Source of the DNA: Dyadobacter frigoris
GTDB lineage: Bacteria; Bacteroidota; Bacteroidia; Cytophagales; Spirosomataceae
Reading direction: 5' to 3'
Length of the DNA stretch: 64,000 nt
Assembly (NCBI RefSeq): GCF_005280585.1
Contig: NZ_SZVO01000010.1
Span: 275,193-339,192 of the forward strand
Shown here one piece after another: positions 18,506 through 28,559 of the stretch; within the stretch, counting starts at the first letter, position 1; each line of letters opens with the position of its first letter. A program made the translations under genes and the position numbers. Under the pieces are notes generated by a model. It was not told where the DNA came from. It ran no database searches and saw only the letters and a program-made list of their open reading frames with translations.

Positions 18506-20215
18506 ATGAATAAAATTCCGTTTCTAAAAGATGGTTGCGAAATGGGTGAGCTGACCCAAAATTTTGATTGGGAAACATCTCCTGTTGGAAAGCCAAGCAC
18601 TTGGCCGCAAAGCCTGAGAACCATTGTGTCGATGATTCTACTATCTAAATTTCCTATGTTTTTATGGTGGGGACAGGAGCTTGTGCAGTTTTACAATGAT
18701 GCCTATAGGCCCAGCCTTGGCAACGATGGAAAACACCCTAGAGCACTCGGCCAGCGCGGAGAAGAGTGCTGGCCTGAAATATGGCCTACCATCAAACCAT
18801 TGATTGATCAGGTAATGACCACCGGGGTGGCAACATGGAATGAAAATCAACTTATCCCAATTTTCCTTAACGGGCGAATCGAGGATGTTTACTGGACGTT
18901 CGGCTACAGTGCGGTGTTAGATGATGCGGGTCAAATCGGTGGGGTGCTTGTGGTTTGTCAGGAGATTACTCAGATGGTGATCGCAAAAAAAGCACTTGAG
19001 CAAAGCGAAAACCGGTTCAGAAGCATTATTGAGCAGGCACCGCTGGCCGTTTGTCTTTTGAATGGGCCAGAATTGGAGATTGGTGTGGGCAACGATTCCA
19101 TATTTAAAGTGTGGGGCAAGGATAAATCAATCGTTGGAAAACGTTTGATTGAGGCATTACCAGAACTCAAAGACCAGAGCTTTATACCGCTGCTTGAAAA
19201 TGTATACAGTACCGGAAAACCCCACATTGGCCAAAGCATGTTAGCGAAGCTTTTTAGGAATGAGACGCTGGAGGATGTCTATTTCGATTTCGTATATACG
19301 CCCGTCAGAGATAATTATAATCAGGTAAATGGTGTGCTGGTTCTGGCAATAGAAGTTACACAGCAGGCACTGGCAAAACAGATCATTGAGAATAGTGAGG
19401 CCAAATACAGGACCCTATGTGTTGAATTGGAACAGCAGGTTCAGAACCGCACTGCCGAGCTGCTGGCAACGGTTCAGGACTTGAAGCATTCGAATGAAAA
19501 TCTGCACCAATTCACTTATGTGGCTTCCCATGATCTCCAGGAGCCACTTCGAAAAATAATGACTTTTGGTGATTTACTTAAAAAGAGCTTTCCAGAGCAG
19601 CTGGCTACCGGGATTGACTATATTGCAAGGATGCAGTCTGCAGCCAGCCGCATGTCAACTTTGATAGTAGATTTGCTCACCTATTCACACATACCTGTTC
19701 TTCAAACATCCGCAAATCCTGTTTCGACCACAGAGATTATCCGATTAGTCTTGTCGGATCTTGAATTAACAATTGAGCAAACTAAGGCTTCTATTATCAT
19801 TGGACAGATCCCACAAATAACTGGGGATGCTACGCAACTAGGCCAACTGTTTCAAAACCTTTTAAGCAATGCTTTGAAATTTCAAAAGGCAGGTGTGGCT
19901 CCACTGATTAAGATGGATTCGCAAATTGTACTCGCCTCTGACCTTAAATATAATGTTAAACCTGCCCGCCAGGCTCTTCAATATCACCGAATCGATATAA
20001 CAGATAATGGAACCGGCTTCGATTCTCAATATAACGACCGCATCTTCCAGGTGTTTCAACGACTGCATGGCAAGAATGAATTTGCAGGAAGTGGCATTGG
20101 TCTATCGATCTGCGCAAAAATTGCTACAAACCATGGTGGCACTATTATCGCTGACAGCGTGCCGGGCGAAGGCACTACATTTAGCTTATACCTACCTGCG
20201 GATGAACATGATTGA
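18506..20215 (+). CDS. Soluble PAS-domain histidine kinase
   Basis: A 569 aa kinase with no membrane segment. Residues 1-155 form a PAS-like domain whose start (WPQSLRTIVSMILLSKFPMFLWWG) is typical of kinases in this phylum. A second PAS covers about 170-290, then a short coiled coil (QVQNRTAELLATVQ), HisKA with His342 in VASHDLQEPLRK, and HATPase_c (FQNLLSNALKFQ, DNGTGFD, GSGIGLSIC). There is no receiver domain, and no response regulator lies next to it, so this is an orphan kinase whose partner is elsewhere. Confidence 0.92.
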   Translation: MNKIPFLKDGCEMGELTQNFDWETSPVGKPSTWPQSLRTIVSMILLSKFPMFLWWGQELVQFYNDAYRPSLGNDGKHPRALGQRGEECWPEIWPTIKPLIDQVMTTGVATWNENQLIPIFLNGRIEDVYWTFGYSAVLDDAGQIGGVLVVCQEITQMVIAKKALEQSENRFRSIIEQAPLAVCLLNGPELEIGVGNDSIFKVWGKDKSIVGKRLIEALPELKDQSFIPLLENVYSTGKPHIGQSMLAKLFRNETLEDVYFDFVYTPVRDNYNQVNGVLVLAIEVTQQALAKQIIENSEAKYRTLCVELEQQVQNRTAELLATVQDLKHSNENLHQFTYVASHDLQEPLRKIMTFGDLLKKSFPEQLATGIDYIARMQSAASRMSTLIVDLLTYSHIPVLQTSANPVSTTEIIRLVLSDLELTIEQTKASIIIGQIPQITGDATQLGQLFQNLLSNALKFQKAGVAPLIKMDSQIVLASDLKYNVKPARQALQYHRIDITDNGTGFDSQYNDRIFQVFQRLHGKNEFAGSGIGLSICAKIATNHGGTIIADSVPGEGTTFSLYLPADEHD

Positions 20216-20589
20216 GTGATTTTTTGGTGCAGATTGCGCTCGTTGATTAAAGAACTAATTCATGTAGATAAAAGAAATTGTCTATTCTTAAAAGTTAAAC
20301 CGGTGGAAAGCTATTTTTCCGGTCTCCTTGGATTCGGCCATTCCAAAAATTTCTTACTTTTTCTTAAAGAATAAAACCCTGGCCTATCACGCTAGTTATT
20401 TGACCAGCGAATGCTAAAGATGTAAATCTAGTGTTTCCAAAGATTGTGACCGGTAATATAAAACATCGGAAATTGGCCAGTTTTATAGGGTGCCTATAAT
20501 TCTGAGCGAGTAGCCAATGAAATCAGAAGATCTTTATTAGACTGATTGTGCGTATCACATATCAGTATTTCAGAATCCGTTATTTTAGA
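20216..20589. other. Intergenic region
   Basis: No gene seen. A weak inverted repeat ACCGG...CCGGT around 20299-20325 could act as a terminator for the kinase gene. Confidence 0.35.
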
Positions 20590-21450
20590 TTATTTTCCTG
20601 ATGTAAGCATCTGCTGTCCTCTGAACTCCGAAAAATTAATTCCGGCATTCAATTTAAAAAAACGGCTAAAATGAGCCATACTCGTAAACCCAAGCTCGCA
20701 GGCAATCTCCTTCGCTGATTTGTTTGTGAAATACAAATAACGTTTCGCTTCGGAAATGATCCTTCTTTGAATAAGTTTCGATGGGGAAGGATAGTTACAA
20801 AGTCCAAAAATGTTAGTAAGTGTTTTGGGTGACTTATTCATCGCCTGGGCATAAAACTGAACCTCGTGCTCCTTACGGTAATTGGCTTCAACCAGTAAAT
20901 TAAACTTACGGATAACATCCATTTTCTCCTCTGAGAAACAGTCGTAATTCTGGGTTTGCTTTTTCGCTATACGGGTGATTTTAATGATCAGCCGTTTTAA
21001 AAGTGTACGCAGCATCTCACCCTGCATCTTATCTCTAATCGACATATCCTCGACACACATTGTTTGAATCGTCAGGATGCCTTCTATTTCTTCTTTAGAC
21101 AAATGAACAAAAAGAGGGTTCTGTATACCGTAAAACAGAAAACCCACACATCCCACTTCGGCATCATGATCAGCAATGCAGTAAAAACTCCGGTTAAACT
21201 GCCAGGCGATCAAATTTTCGGGCTCATCAAAAATAAAATGCTGGTTGGAAACAAGCGGGAGTATACAGCCTGATGGAAAAGTGTGGCGAATTTTATCAAT
21301 TACAACCCCCTGCTGCACTCCAAGGTTTAATACGATAGTAGATAACACCTCCTTACTTCCGTTCAAAAGTCCTTCACCTTTCAGTGACCCTTCGCCGTCA
21401 CTTACCCTAAACTGTCCGTACGTCATCCGGTCTTCAAATTGCCATTTCAT
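20590..21450 (-). CDS. AraC-family transcriptional regulator
   Basis: A 286 aa regulator. The C-terminal 90 residues contain two helix-turn-helix motifs, the second with KEIACELGFTSMAHFSRFFK, diagnostic of AraC/XylS. The N-terminal domain (1-170) is unlike the arabinose-binding cupin and resembles the sensing part of Bacteroidota AraC proteins with an IRHTFPSGCILPLV segment. It sits 76 bp downstream of the spondin-lipoprotein gene on the same strand and might regulate it. Confidence 0.9.
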   Translation of the reverse strand: MKWQFEDRMTYGQFRVSDGEGSLKGEGLLNGSKEVLSTIVLNLGVQQGVVIDKIRHTFPSGCILPLVSNQHFIFDEPENLIAWQFNRSFYCIADHDAEVGCVGFLFYGIQNPLFVHLSKEEIEGILTIQTMCVEDMSIRDKMQGEMLRTLLKRLIIKITRIAKKQTQNYDCFSEEKMDVIRKFNLLVEANYRKEHEVQFYAQAMNKSPKTLTNIFGLCNYPSPSKLIQRRIISEAKRYLYFTNKSAKEIACELGFTSMAHFSRFFKLNAGINFSEFRGQQMLTSGK

Positions 21451-21526
21451 ATTCTTGTCGGTTTAATAAACCATTAACCGGGCATTTATTTTCAAAGATA
21501 AATGCCCGGATCTTAAATTCAACTGT

Positions 21527-22825
21527 TTATTTGAGCGTCACCTTTATGAAATCAGCGATTGCAGGAAGCGTCGTATAAGGATTCGGATTTGGTACCGCTG
21601 CAATAGGCTTGCTTTCGGCGAGAGGCGTTCCGGCCAGGTTGAACTGGGTAATGCCTGCTCCGGGGAATTGGTCAAGGGCTGTTCCGTTATCATAAAGTTT
21701 TATGCTAGAAGAAATGTCACCTTTTTGGGTTGCATCCACCCCGTTATCGACCATTGTAAAAAACCAGTCGTTTGAAAATCCATACATGGTAGCAATCGCA
21801 AGGCGGTCACCGCTTGCAACGGAAAGTTCCTGGGATACGCTGCTGCCTGCCATGCCATTGATCATTGGAAGAAGCACCGTACTTGAAGCCGCGGCCAGGA
21901 TATAGGCATTTTTTACCCCCGGTTTTGTTTTCAAAAACGCCGCGAGATCCGCCGCATTTCCCTGCTGCGCTAGTCTTTTCAGACCTTCTCCACGGTCATT
22001 TTCGCCTACCTTGAATATCGGGTTATCAATTCCATTGTAAATGACTACCAGAATTGGCGAAAGCGGTGTAAAAATGCCTGTTTTTGTCTTAACGTAGGTA
22101 GTCAAAGGGGTGTTGTCTCCCATTTCAGCAATGGAAGTCAATCCGTTGGCAGTAGGCATACCTTCGGAATATAAAGGTGAAGGGCTTAGCAAATTACCTC
22201 CCACAATATAGGAAACCGACCACACACCCGGGCTAAAAGGGGTTTCATTGGCAGTCCCGCCGGAAATATTTTTCAGCGTCAATGTAAAATAGGAATTGCC
22301 GTCATACTTTAATGTTGCCTGCATCAAAGAAGATGCGGCCAAGTAGGTATTTCCCTGTGCATCTGCGCCTTTTACCTCGGTGATATTCTTAGAATCCGCT
22401 GCGCCCGGATGGGTTACGGCTAAGCCAGGCACCTGGTTAATACGCGTTCCGTTATCCCAAAGCTTGATCTGGGATGATACATCTCCCTCGATCGGTGTAC
22501 CGGCACCGTCATAAACGAGTATCCCTGGGTTGGAAGGTGCAAAAAACAAATCGTTAGACCAGCCATACATTGTTGCAAAAGATAATGCCTCTCCTTTTGC
22601 CGCCGAAAATTTGATACTCACCGATTGGCCAGGGAGTATGACAGCCGGAGTACCTGTCCCCTGAAATGTGCCCGACTGAACCAGTGGCCTTGAATCCAAA
22701 ACATTTTCGATGGTAATTGTTGTCTTATTGTCCATCATTTCAGGATCATGGTCGGTACAGGCTCCAAAAAAAATGGGTGAAAAAGCCAATGCCGCCCGGT
22801 AAATGATCTGTGTGTAGTTTTTCAT
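21527..22825 (-). CDS. Lipoprotein with two spondin-N-like domains
   Basis: An exported protein of about 432 aa. The signal peptide ends in a lipobox (FFGAC), so it is a lipoprotein probably on the cell surface. Two repeats follow (about 45-210 and 225-425), each with a TxxPLxPxxVVIYNG or PLVQSGTFQGTG opening and the spondin-N signature LSFATMYGWSNDLFF or LAIATMYGFSNDWFF. Bacterial spondin-N proteins are surface proteins of unknown ligand. I start at 22825 (MKNYTQII); an upstream ATG at 22852 would add nine residues. The neighbour on the other side is a divergent peroxiredoxin. Confidence 0.85.
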   Translation of the reverse strand: MKNYTQIIYRAALAFSPIFFGACTDHDPEMMDNKTTITIENVLDSRPLVQSGTFQGTGTPAVILPGQSVSIKFSAAKGEALSFATMYGWSNDLFFAPSNPGILVYDGAGTPIEGDVSSQIKLWDNGTRINQVPGLAVTHPGAADSKNITEVKGADAQGNTYLAASSLMQATLKYDGNSYFTLTLKNISGGTANETPFSPGVWSVSYIVGGNLLSPSPLYSEGMPTANGLTSIAEMGDNTPLTTYVKTKTGIFTPLSPILVVIYNGIDNPIFKVGENDRGEGLKRLAQQGNAADLAAFLKTKPGVKNAYILAAASSTVLLPMINGMAGSSVSQELSVASGDRLAIATMYGFSNDWFFTMVDNGVDATQKGDISSSIKLYDNGTALDQFPGAGITQFNLAGTPLAESKPIAAVPNPNPYTTLPAIADFIKVTLK

Positions 22826-23148
22826 AATTGTCTCTTTGTTTGCAGGAAACAACCTTGTTTCCTATTGATGTTTTATAAGACAAATGTATGGGTCCGGGTA
22901 ATATGGATAAATGCCCGTATTTCCCGATTACTTGCCCAAACCTCCCGGGCCGGTAATTTATCTGAAACGAGACTCTGGACAGAAAACCAAGTACATAAGC
23001 TTTGCAGACTTGGTAATCTGGGAATACTCGCCTTCCTGCGTGCATCGGGCAAAACCGTCAATCATTCGGGAATTCTGGTCATTTTCAGCTTTCAAAATAC
23101 TGTCTATCTTTCGCTCCAATACATTCCCATCTTTTAATCCCCAAAAAA

Positions 23149-23865
23149 ATGACTCAGTCAGAACAAATTTCAATTTTCAAGACCATACTAAAATGCACAT
23201 CCTTAATTATGATTTTGATATGCCCGACGGTGCATCCGGTATCCGCCAGACCGGTACCAACTAAAAGTCACTTTATTTCCAGCTGGACTGAAAAAGACAG
23301 CACGGACTTAAAATCGTGCACCATTCCATCATACCCGCAAGACATCAGTCCGCTGCTTAACGGGGAAACAATTCCTGTATTGAACCTGATTGATTTGGCT
23401 GGAAAAAGCGTTAGCCTAAATGAAGTTGTTTCAAAAAAACCAACCATACTTATTTTTTACAGAGGCGGCTGGTGCCCCTACTGCTCCAAGCAACTATCGG
23501 GCATACAATTGATTGAAAAAGACCTTAATAAAATGGGCTATCAGGTGATTGCGACAAGCACAGACAGCCCCGAAAACCTGACATTGACTATAGACAAACA
23601 AAAATTATCTTACATGCTTTTATCGGATGCGGATCTTCACGCGTCAAAATTGTTTGGGATAGCATTTAAAGCACCTGCTGATTACGATAAAATACTACCA
23701 GAGGCGTCGGCTTACAAAAACACAGAGAAGCTTTTGCCGGTACCGTCTGTTTTTATTCTGGATAAGAAAGGTAAAATACTCTTTGAATACATTAACCCTA
23801 ATATTACCGAAAGGATAAGTCCGGAGCTATTAAAGGCTGCTGCTTCGGCCTTAATTAAAATGTAA
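23149..23865 (+). CDS. AhpC/TSA-family peroxiredoxin, exported
   Basis: A 238 aa thiol peroxidase of the peroxiredoxin-like group. A hydrophobic segment at about 16-33 looks like a signal peptide or anchor. The thioredoxin-fold core begins at about 70, with FYRGGWCPYCSKQL giving Cys109 and Cys112; YRGxWCPYC is the hallmark of the peroxiredoxin-like/BCP relatives. It should reduce peroxides in the periplasm. Isolated, divergent from the spondin gene. The exact start is uncertain. Confidence 0.85.
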   Translation: MTQSEQISIFKTILKCTSLIMILICPTVHPVSARPVPTKSHFISSWTEKDSTDLKSCTIPSYPQDISPLLNGETIPVLNLIDLAGKSVSLNEVVSKKPTILIFYRGGWCPYCSKQLSGIQLIEKDLNKMGYQVIATSTDSPENLTLTIDKQKLSYMLLSDADLHASKLFGIAFKAPADYDKILPEASAYKNTEKLLPVPSVFILDKKGKILFEYINPNITERISPELLKAAASALIKM

Positions 23866-24171
23866 GCAAAGCTTTTAATCATGTCTGGAATCTGAACATG
23901 ATTGAGTAAAAACAGTTACCTACTACAATGCAAATCAGTACCGTTAAAAAAAGACCTTCCTTCACAAAACATACAAGAAAAAGATCAAGAGACCGAGAGA
24001 TATCAACTGGACTTTTGATCTTTTTTAAATGATTCCAAAGCAAAATCTCTGACAAAATATTACAGTACACATACTTGCATGTTGTTATGGCTATTGTAAG
24101 TGTCCTTGATAATCAGACACCCAAAAACCCTGAAAGGTCAATAGATAACTTAAAATCAAATTTAAATCGAA
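23866..24171. other. Intergenic region
   Basis: About 300 bp without a supported gene, AT-rich, between the peroxiredoxin gene and the DinB pseudogene. No repeat or operator seen. Confidence 0.35.
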
Positions 24172-24708
24172 TTAACGCTTAGGGAAATCTATGCTAGCTT
24201 TCACCTCTTCAATTTGCTGCGTATATCGGTTACAATGGGCGGATATCAGCAAGATAAACTGATAATCATCGTATGTCCCAATGGGTAATACTGCGATATG
24301 ATTTCGTAAATCTTCCTTAGTACTTCTAACAAAGGTGATCAGTTTGTTACGGTTTTCTTTGAAGGATGTAAGTGCTTCATCCAAATTTTCATAATGCGAA
24401 TTTGCCGGTTGCAAGGTTTCAAAAGTTTTCGACTTGTGCGAACGGTCTTCGATAGCTTTGATCAGTGAATTTGATTTCTTCTCTTTTTTCAGGGTTTGAA
24501 GGCTTTTTAAGAAACTCTTCTACATTATTCTTCCAGAGATTTTTTTCGCAGCTGCAATATGTTTAACACATTCCTCTATCCTCCATTTGCCGACAGCAGG
24601 TTTGAACGTTAATTGCAACCCATTCAAATCCTATACTACGTCATTTACTGCTAATTCCCATTGTGTTAAAAAGTTTAATGCATAATCGATTTCCTAATCC
24701 GTAAGCAT
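24172..24708 (-). pseudogene. DinB-family protein, degraded
   Basis: A DinB_2 superfamily (putative metal-dependent hydrolase) gene broken by stops and a frameshift. The beginning is readable from ATG at 24708 as MLTD, a TAG at 24694-24696, EIDYALNFLTQWELAV, and a second TAG at 24631-24633. It goes on with LTFKPAVGKWRIEECVKHIAAAKK, then a stop and shift, and finally an intact frame of 80 residues from 24414 (QPANSHYENLDEALTSFKEN, PIGTYDDYQFILLISAH). The intact tail alone lacks the N-terminal helices of the four-helix bundle, so the gene should be inactive. Confidence 0.82.
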
Positions 24709-24729
24709 GATCGGTCATGCAATCCTACG

Positions 24730-24989
24730 ATGAAGCACTATCCACTGATAAATCGTTCATTCCTCTACTCTATTTTCACCACGTTGCGCTATAAAAACAA
24801 CCTGGTGCCGATGATCATTGGCATTACGGTATACTGTCATTACTAATCTTTATTATCCCCGGCGTTACCCGGTTTTTCAGTCTGGAAACAGTGAATCTTA
24901 GCCAGCTGATAATTAGTGTCGGATTTGTGATTACGGTCTGGTATGAGATCGTTAAATTTTATAGTCGCAAAAAAGATAAATCCCAATGA
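24730..24989 (+). pseudogene. C-terminal remnant of a cation-transporting P-type ATPase
   Basis: Only the last membrane helices of a large P-type ATPase (Ca2+/cation type) remain. One frame reads SIFTTLRYKNNLVPMIIGIT. After a one-base shift near 24830 the frame continues LSLLIFIIPGVTRFFSLETV, then a final helix and VWYEIVKFYSRKK with a stop at 24987-24989. The LRYKNN...RFF...WYEIVKF pattern is typical of such C-termini. The remaining roughly 800 residues are absent: upstream DNA is the DinB pseudogene on the other strand, so a deletion joined two gene fragments. Confidence 0.7.
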
Positions 24990-25176
24990 TAAGCATCCAC
25001 AAATCAATGGTTTAAGTGAACATTATCCTGCATTTAATTACAGCCAGTTTGGATAGATACATCACCCACAAAATGAATTGAGTTTCATATATAAAAATAG
25101 ACGGATAAATAATTGTGGCTTTACACTTACAAATCATAGCGCACAATTCCAAAAAGCTTTATGGTAAACGCTTGTC

Positions 25177-27159
25177 TTACTTCACTTTCAACAAACTTGC
25201 ATTGATTGCGACCACAACGGTACTCACGGCCATTAAAGCAGCACCCACTGCCGGATTTAATAAAATACCCCAGCGATACAGCACACCGGCAGCCAAAGGC
25301 AAAGCAACCACGTTATACGCCGTAGCCCAGATTAAGTTCTGAATCATTTTGCGATGCGTTGCTTTGCCAAATAAAATAAGGCTTACAATGTCTTTGGGGT
25401 TGCTGTTTACCAGTACGATTCCCGCTGTTTCGGCGGCGATATCACTTCCACTGCCAACCGCAATACCGATATCAGCCTGCGCCAGGGCGGGTGCATCGTT
25501 CACGCCGTCGCCGGTCATGGCTACAAATGCTCCGTTTTTTTGTAGTTCCTTTATTTTTTCAAGCTTCTGATCAGGCAACACTTCCGCCGTAAAACTTTCC
25601 ATGCCCAGGGTTTCGCACACACTTTTTGCCACCTTCTTGTTATCCCCGGTCAGTAAAATAGACTTGATATTATTCTCTTTCAATGTCTGGATAGCCCCTG
25701 CCGACTCGGGCCTGATCTGATCTGAAAGGGCAATATATCCGGCCAGCTCGGTATCGATGATCAAAAAAACAACTGTTTCCGTATCATTGACTTTCAGGTC
25801 TTTGACCGTGATATTATTTTCCTTCAGATAACCCGGACTAACAACCCGCATTGTTTTGCCTTCTACCTTTGCCTCGATTCCCTGGCCGGTAATGGCTTTG
25901 AAATTTTCCGCAGATGGCATATCCAAAGAAAGCGCTTTGGCTTTTTCCAAAATACCGGTGGCAATGGGATGCTCTGATTTTTGTTCCAGTCCCGCCGACA
26001 AGCGGATGATCTCATCTTCGGTCATGTCCTTTTGGACAGGAACCACTTTTGATACCTCGAATTTTCCTATTGTCAGCGTACCTGTTTTGTCAAAAACAAC
26101 GGTGGTGATTTTCCTGGCATTTTCGAAAGCAGATCTGTTTTTAATCAGGAGACCATGTTTTGCAGCCAGCGACGTAGATCTGGCTACTACCAGCGGCACA
26201 GCCAACCCCAACGCATGAGGGCAGCAGATGACGATCACCGTCACCATGCGCTCGATGGAAAAAGCAAGGTTCTGTCCACTTATATACCAATAAGTAAACG
26301 TGATAATACCTGTACCGAGGGCGATAAAAGTCAGCCATTTTGCGGCCGTATCTGCCAGCAGCTGCGTCTGGGATTTTGATTTCTGCGCGTCATCCACGAG
26401 CTTGATCACCTTGGATAGGTACGAATCCTTGGCTTCATGCGACACCGTTACCTGTATGGAACCGTTCCCGTTGATCGAGCCGGCAATCACCTTATCGCCG
26501 TTTGTTTTTTTCACTGGTTTAGATTCCCCCGTCAGCATCGACTCGTTCAGATAACTTTCTCCTTCCGAAATCACACCGTCGGCCGCAATTTTTTCTCCGG
26601 GTTTTACAAGAATGATATCGTTTTCCCGAAGTGTATCAGTTTCTACATCCTCTATGCTGTCGCCTACCATCTTATGAGCATCTGACGGCATCAGTTCTAC
26701 CAGAAGTTTAAGTTCTTTTGAAGCACCTGCAATAGACTTCATTTCAATCCAGTGCCCCAGCAGCATCACTAAAATCAGACTTGCCAATTCCCAGTAGAAG
26801 TCCATGCCTTTCAGACCAAATACCGTTGCAGTACTGTACAAATAGGACACAGTAATCGCAAAGCCGATGAGTGTCATCATGCCTGGATTTTTTTCTTTCA
26901 GTTCACTGACTAACCCTTTTAAAAATGGCCAGCCTCCGTAAAAAAAGACAATCGTCGACAAAGCGCACAGGATGTAGGACGAGCCCGTAAACTGCCAGTT
27001 AACTCCCATAAACTGCTGAATCATCGGAGACAGCATCATAATAGGCACGGTGAGCACTAAAACAACATAAAAACGCCTTTTAAAATCCGCAATCATCATC
27101 GCATGATGATCTGCGCCGCCCATGTCTTTCATTGGCTTTTTATGCATCGAATGTTCCAT
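25177..27159 (-). CDS. copB: CopB-type copper-exporting P1B-ATPase
   Basis: Heavy-metal ATPase of 660 aa. The membrane motif is CCPHALGL, giving Cys313-Pro-His315: CPH rather than CPC, the mark of the P1B-3/CopB group, which exports copper ions. The N-terminus is Met/His-rich (MEHSMHKKPM, DHHAMM) and has no CxxC metal-binding domain, again as in CopB. The actuator loop has LTGES (209-213), the phosphorylation motif DKTGT has Asp357, and the hinge is TGDGVNDAPAL. There are eight membrane helices. A Crp-like operator lies about 150 bp upstream, so it may belong to the regulon described in the summary. Confidence 0.93.
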   Translation of the reverse strand: MEHSMHKKPMKDMGGADHHAMMIADFKRRFYVVLVLTVPIMMLSPMIQQFMGVNWQFTGSSYILCALSTIVFFYGGWPFLKGLVSELKEKNPGMMTLIGFAITVSYLYSTATVFGLKGMDFYWELASLILVMLLGHWIEMKSIAGASKELKLLVELMPSDAHKMVGDSIEDVETDTLRENDIILVKPGEKIAADGVISEGESYLNESMLTGESKPVKKTNGDKVIAGSINGNGSIQVTVSHEAKDSYLSKVIKLVDDAQKSKSQTQLLADTAAKWLTFIALGTGIITFTYWYISGQNLAFSIERMVTVIVICCPHALGLAVPLVVARSTSLAAKHGLLIKNRSAFENARKITTVVFDKTGTLTIGKFEVSKVVPVQKDMTEDEIIRLSAGLEQKSEHPIATGILEKAKALSLDMPSAENFKAITGQGIEAKVEGKTMRVVSPGYLKENNITVKDLKVNDTETVVFLIIDTELAGYIALSDQIRPESAGAIQTLKENNIKSILLTGDNKKVAKSVCETLGMESFTAEVLPDQKLEKIKELQKNGAFVAMTGDGVNDAPALAQADIGIAVGSGSDIAAETAGIVLVNSNPKDIVSLILFGKATHRKMIQNLIWATAYNVVALPLAAGVLYRWGILLNPAVGAALMAVSTVVVAINASLLKVK

Positions 27160-27248
27160 ATATCAATTTAATTTTTCGGAATAAATAATAACCCCAATTG
27201 CCCAAAATCTTAAAACTGCTGTAACGGCCCAGGCAATCACCCGTTCCA

Positions 27249-27312
27249 CAAAGATGAAAACTGTCCATTCGGCAAGTGTTATACCAAAGACAAAATAAGT
27301 TATACAAATCAC
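27249..27312 (-). promoter_or_regulatory. Crp-like operator and -7 element of copB
   Basis: On the minus strand, GTGATTTGTATAAC (27312-27299) lies 57 bp before the conserved A of CATCTTTG (27256-27249). The -7 region (TTTTCATCTTTGT) is nearly identical to that of the N-ATPase operon. Predicted leader to copB is about 85 nt. Confidence 0.6.
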
Positions 27313-27453
27313 ATACCGGAATGGGGTTTACCACGCTCATCGCGAGAGACAATTCTGAAAATGGTAAAAAAAATACATAAATGCCGAAGCAGGCGAGCCA
27401 AATGAAAATTTACACAGGCACCACAGATTTCACGATTAACCCTTTCCAAACCT

Positions 27454-27516
27454 GTGATAATTACAACTTATTCTATGTAATATGTAACCTCACCAAGTGA
27501 AGGATGCCCACCTTTG
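27454..27516 (+). promoter_or_regulatory. Crp-like operator and -7 element of the PRC-baeRF3-hpf operon
   Basis: GTGATAATTACAAC (27454-27467) lies 56 bp before the conserved A of CACCTTTG (27509-27516). The surrounding 21 bases (27449-27469) differ at only two positions from those at 47526-47546 upstream of the aldolase gene. Confidence 0.6.
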
Positions 27517-27788
27517 CGAAGAGCCATAATTTAATTTGTTTCACTAAAAACGCTTAAAGCTGGCCTATTACAGCAAATAGATACCATCACTGCCGCTTAT
27601 GTTGGTCGTTTTTACTTTTCAGGAATTGAGATCTTGCAGCCAATGCGCAAGGCTAAAAAAGTCCACCCAACTATCTGGATTTCTCTGCATTATTTCTTTT
27701 GTTGTAAAACTGCCCTAACTGAACCGTGATGGAACGCTGTAAATGATCAGAATACAAAAAATAAGACATTATTAAAACAAACTTAAAC

Positions 27789-28559
27789 ATGAAACGAAGC
27801 CTCAACAGTTTAACCGGTTACACCATGCGCGCTACGGATGGCGAAATCGGCAAAGTCAAAGAATTTTATTTTGATGATCAGACATGGACGATCAGATACC
27901 TCATCCTGGAAACAGGCAGCTGGTTTTTCGGGAGGAAAGTGCTCATTTCTCCTGAGGCTCTAACAGGCATCGACTCGGTAAATTGCGCTTTTGATGTCAA
28001 TATCACCAAAGAGCAAGTAAAAACCAGCCCCGATATTGATACGGATATGCCCGTGTACCGACAACAGGAAGAGCTGTTGTTTGCGCATTACCCATGGACG
28101 AGCTACTGGGGTGGAGGTTATGGTGGTTTCGCCTCTGGAACCCCGTGGATGATACCCCCCGTGCCCGTTTCTGTTGAACAGACGATAGATACCGAGAAAA
28201 ATAAAAATGAGACCGAGCCGAAGGGCGATACACATCTGAGAAGTACGGCCAAGACATTGGACTTCAAAATACATGCCGAAGATGGCGAGACTGGAACTTT
28301 TGCAGACCTTATTATCGATGATGCCAGTTGGCAGATCAAATTTCTGGTAGTCGATATGAGTGACTGGAAATCAGACAAAAGGGTACTCATTTCACCAGAT
28401 TCGATCAATCAGATTAAGCATAGCACAGAGAATGTCATTATTAACCTGACAGTTGATGAACTCAAAAACAGTCCTGATTATGATCCGACTGAACCTGTAA
28501 ATGAGGTTGTAGAGACGAACTTCCGTGATTATTACGGACGATTGGTTTCTACCGAATGA
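27789..28559 (+). CDS. Tandem PRC-barrel domain protein
   Basis: A 256 aa soluble protein with two PRC-barrel domains, at about 1-80 and 155-235. The first has the typical GEIGKVKEFYFDDQTWTIRY and VLISPEAL segments; the second mirrors it with GETGTFADLIIDDASWQIKF. The two are joined by a linker with an aromatic-glycine patch (HYPWTSYWGGGYGG). PRC barrels occur in photosynthetic reaction centres, RimM and stress proteins. It is paralogous to the protein at 30451. First gene of a likely operon with baeRF3 and HPF-like genes. Confidence 0.88.
   Translation: MKRSLNSLTGYTMRATDGEIGKVKEFYFDDQTWTIRYLILETGSWFFGRKVLISPEALTGIDSVNCAFDVNITKEQVKTSPDIDTDMPVYRQQEELLFAHYPWTSYWGGGYGGFASGTPWMIPPVPVSVEQTIDTEKNKNETEPKGDTHLRSTAKTLDFKIHAEDGETGTFADLIIDDASWQIKFLVVDMSDWKSDKRVLISPDSINQIKHSTENVIINLTVDELKNSPDYDPTEPVNEVVETNFRDYYGRLVSTE

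Larger units (their letters stand above)
27160..27788. other. Divergent control region between copB and the PRC operon
   Basis: 629 bp with no supported gene. It contains two divergent predicted promoters with Crp-like sites (27249-27312 and 27454-27516). The PRC-barrel operon would then have an unusually long leader, about 265 nt, in which I see no short gene. Confidence 0.5.

Noticed and set aside
22958..23173. Open frames on both strands between the spondin and peroxiredoxin genes
   Set aside because: They overlap one another and have no recognised domain or start; most likely promoter DNA.
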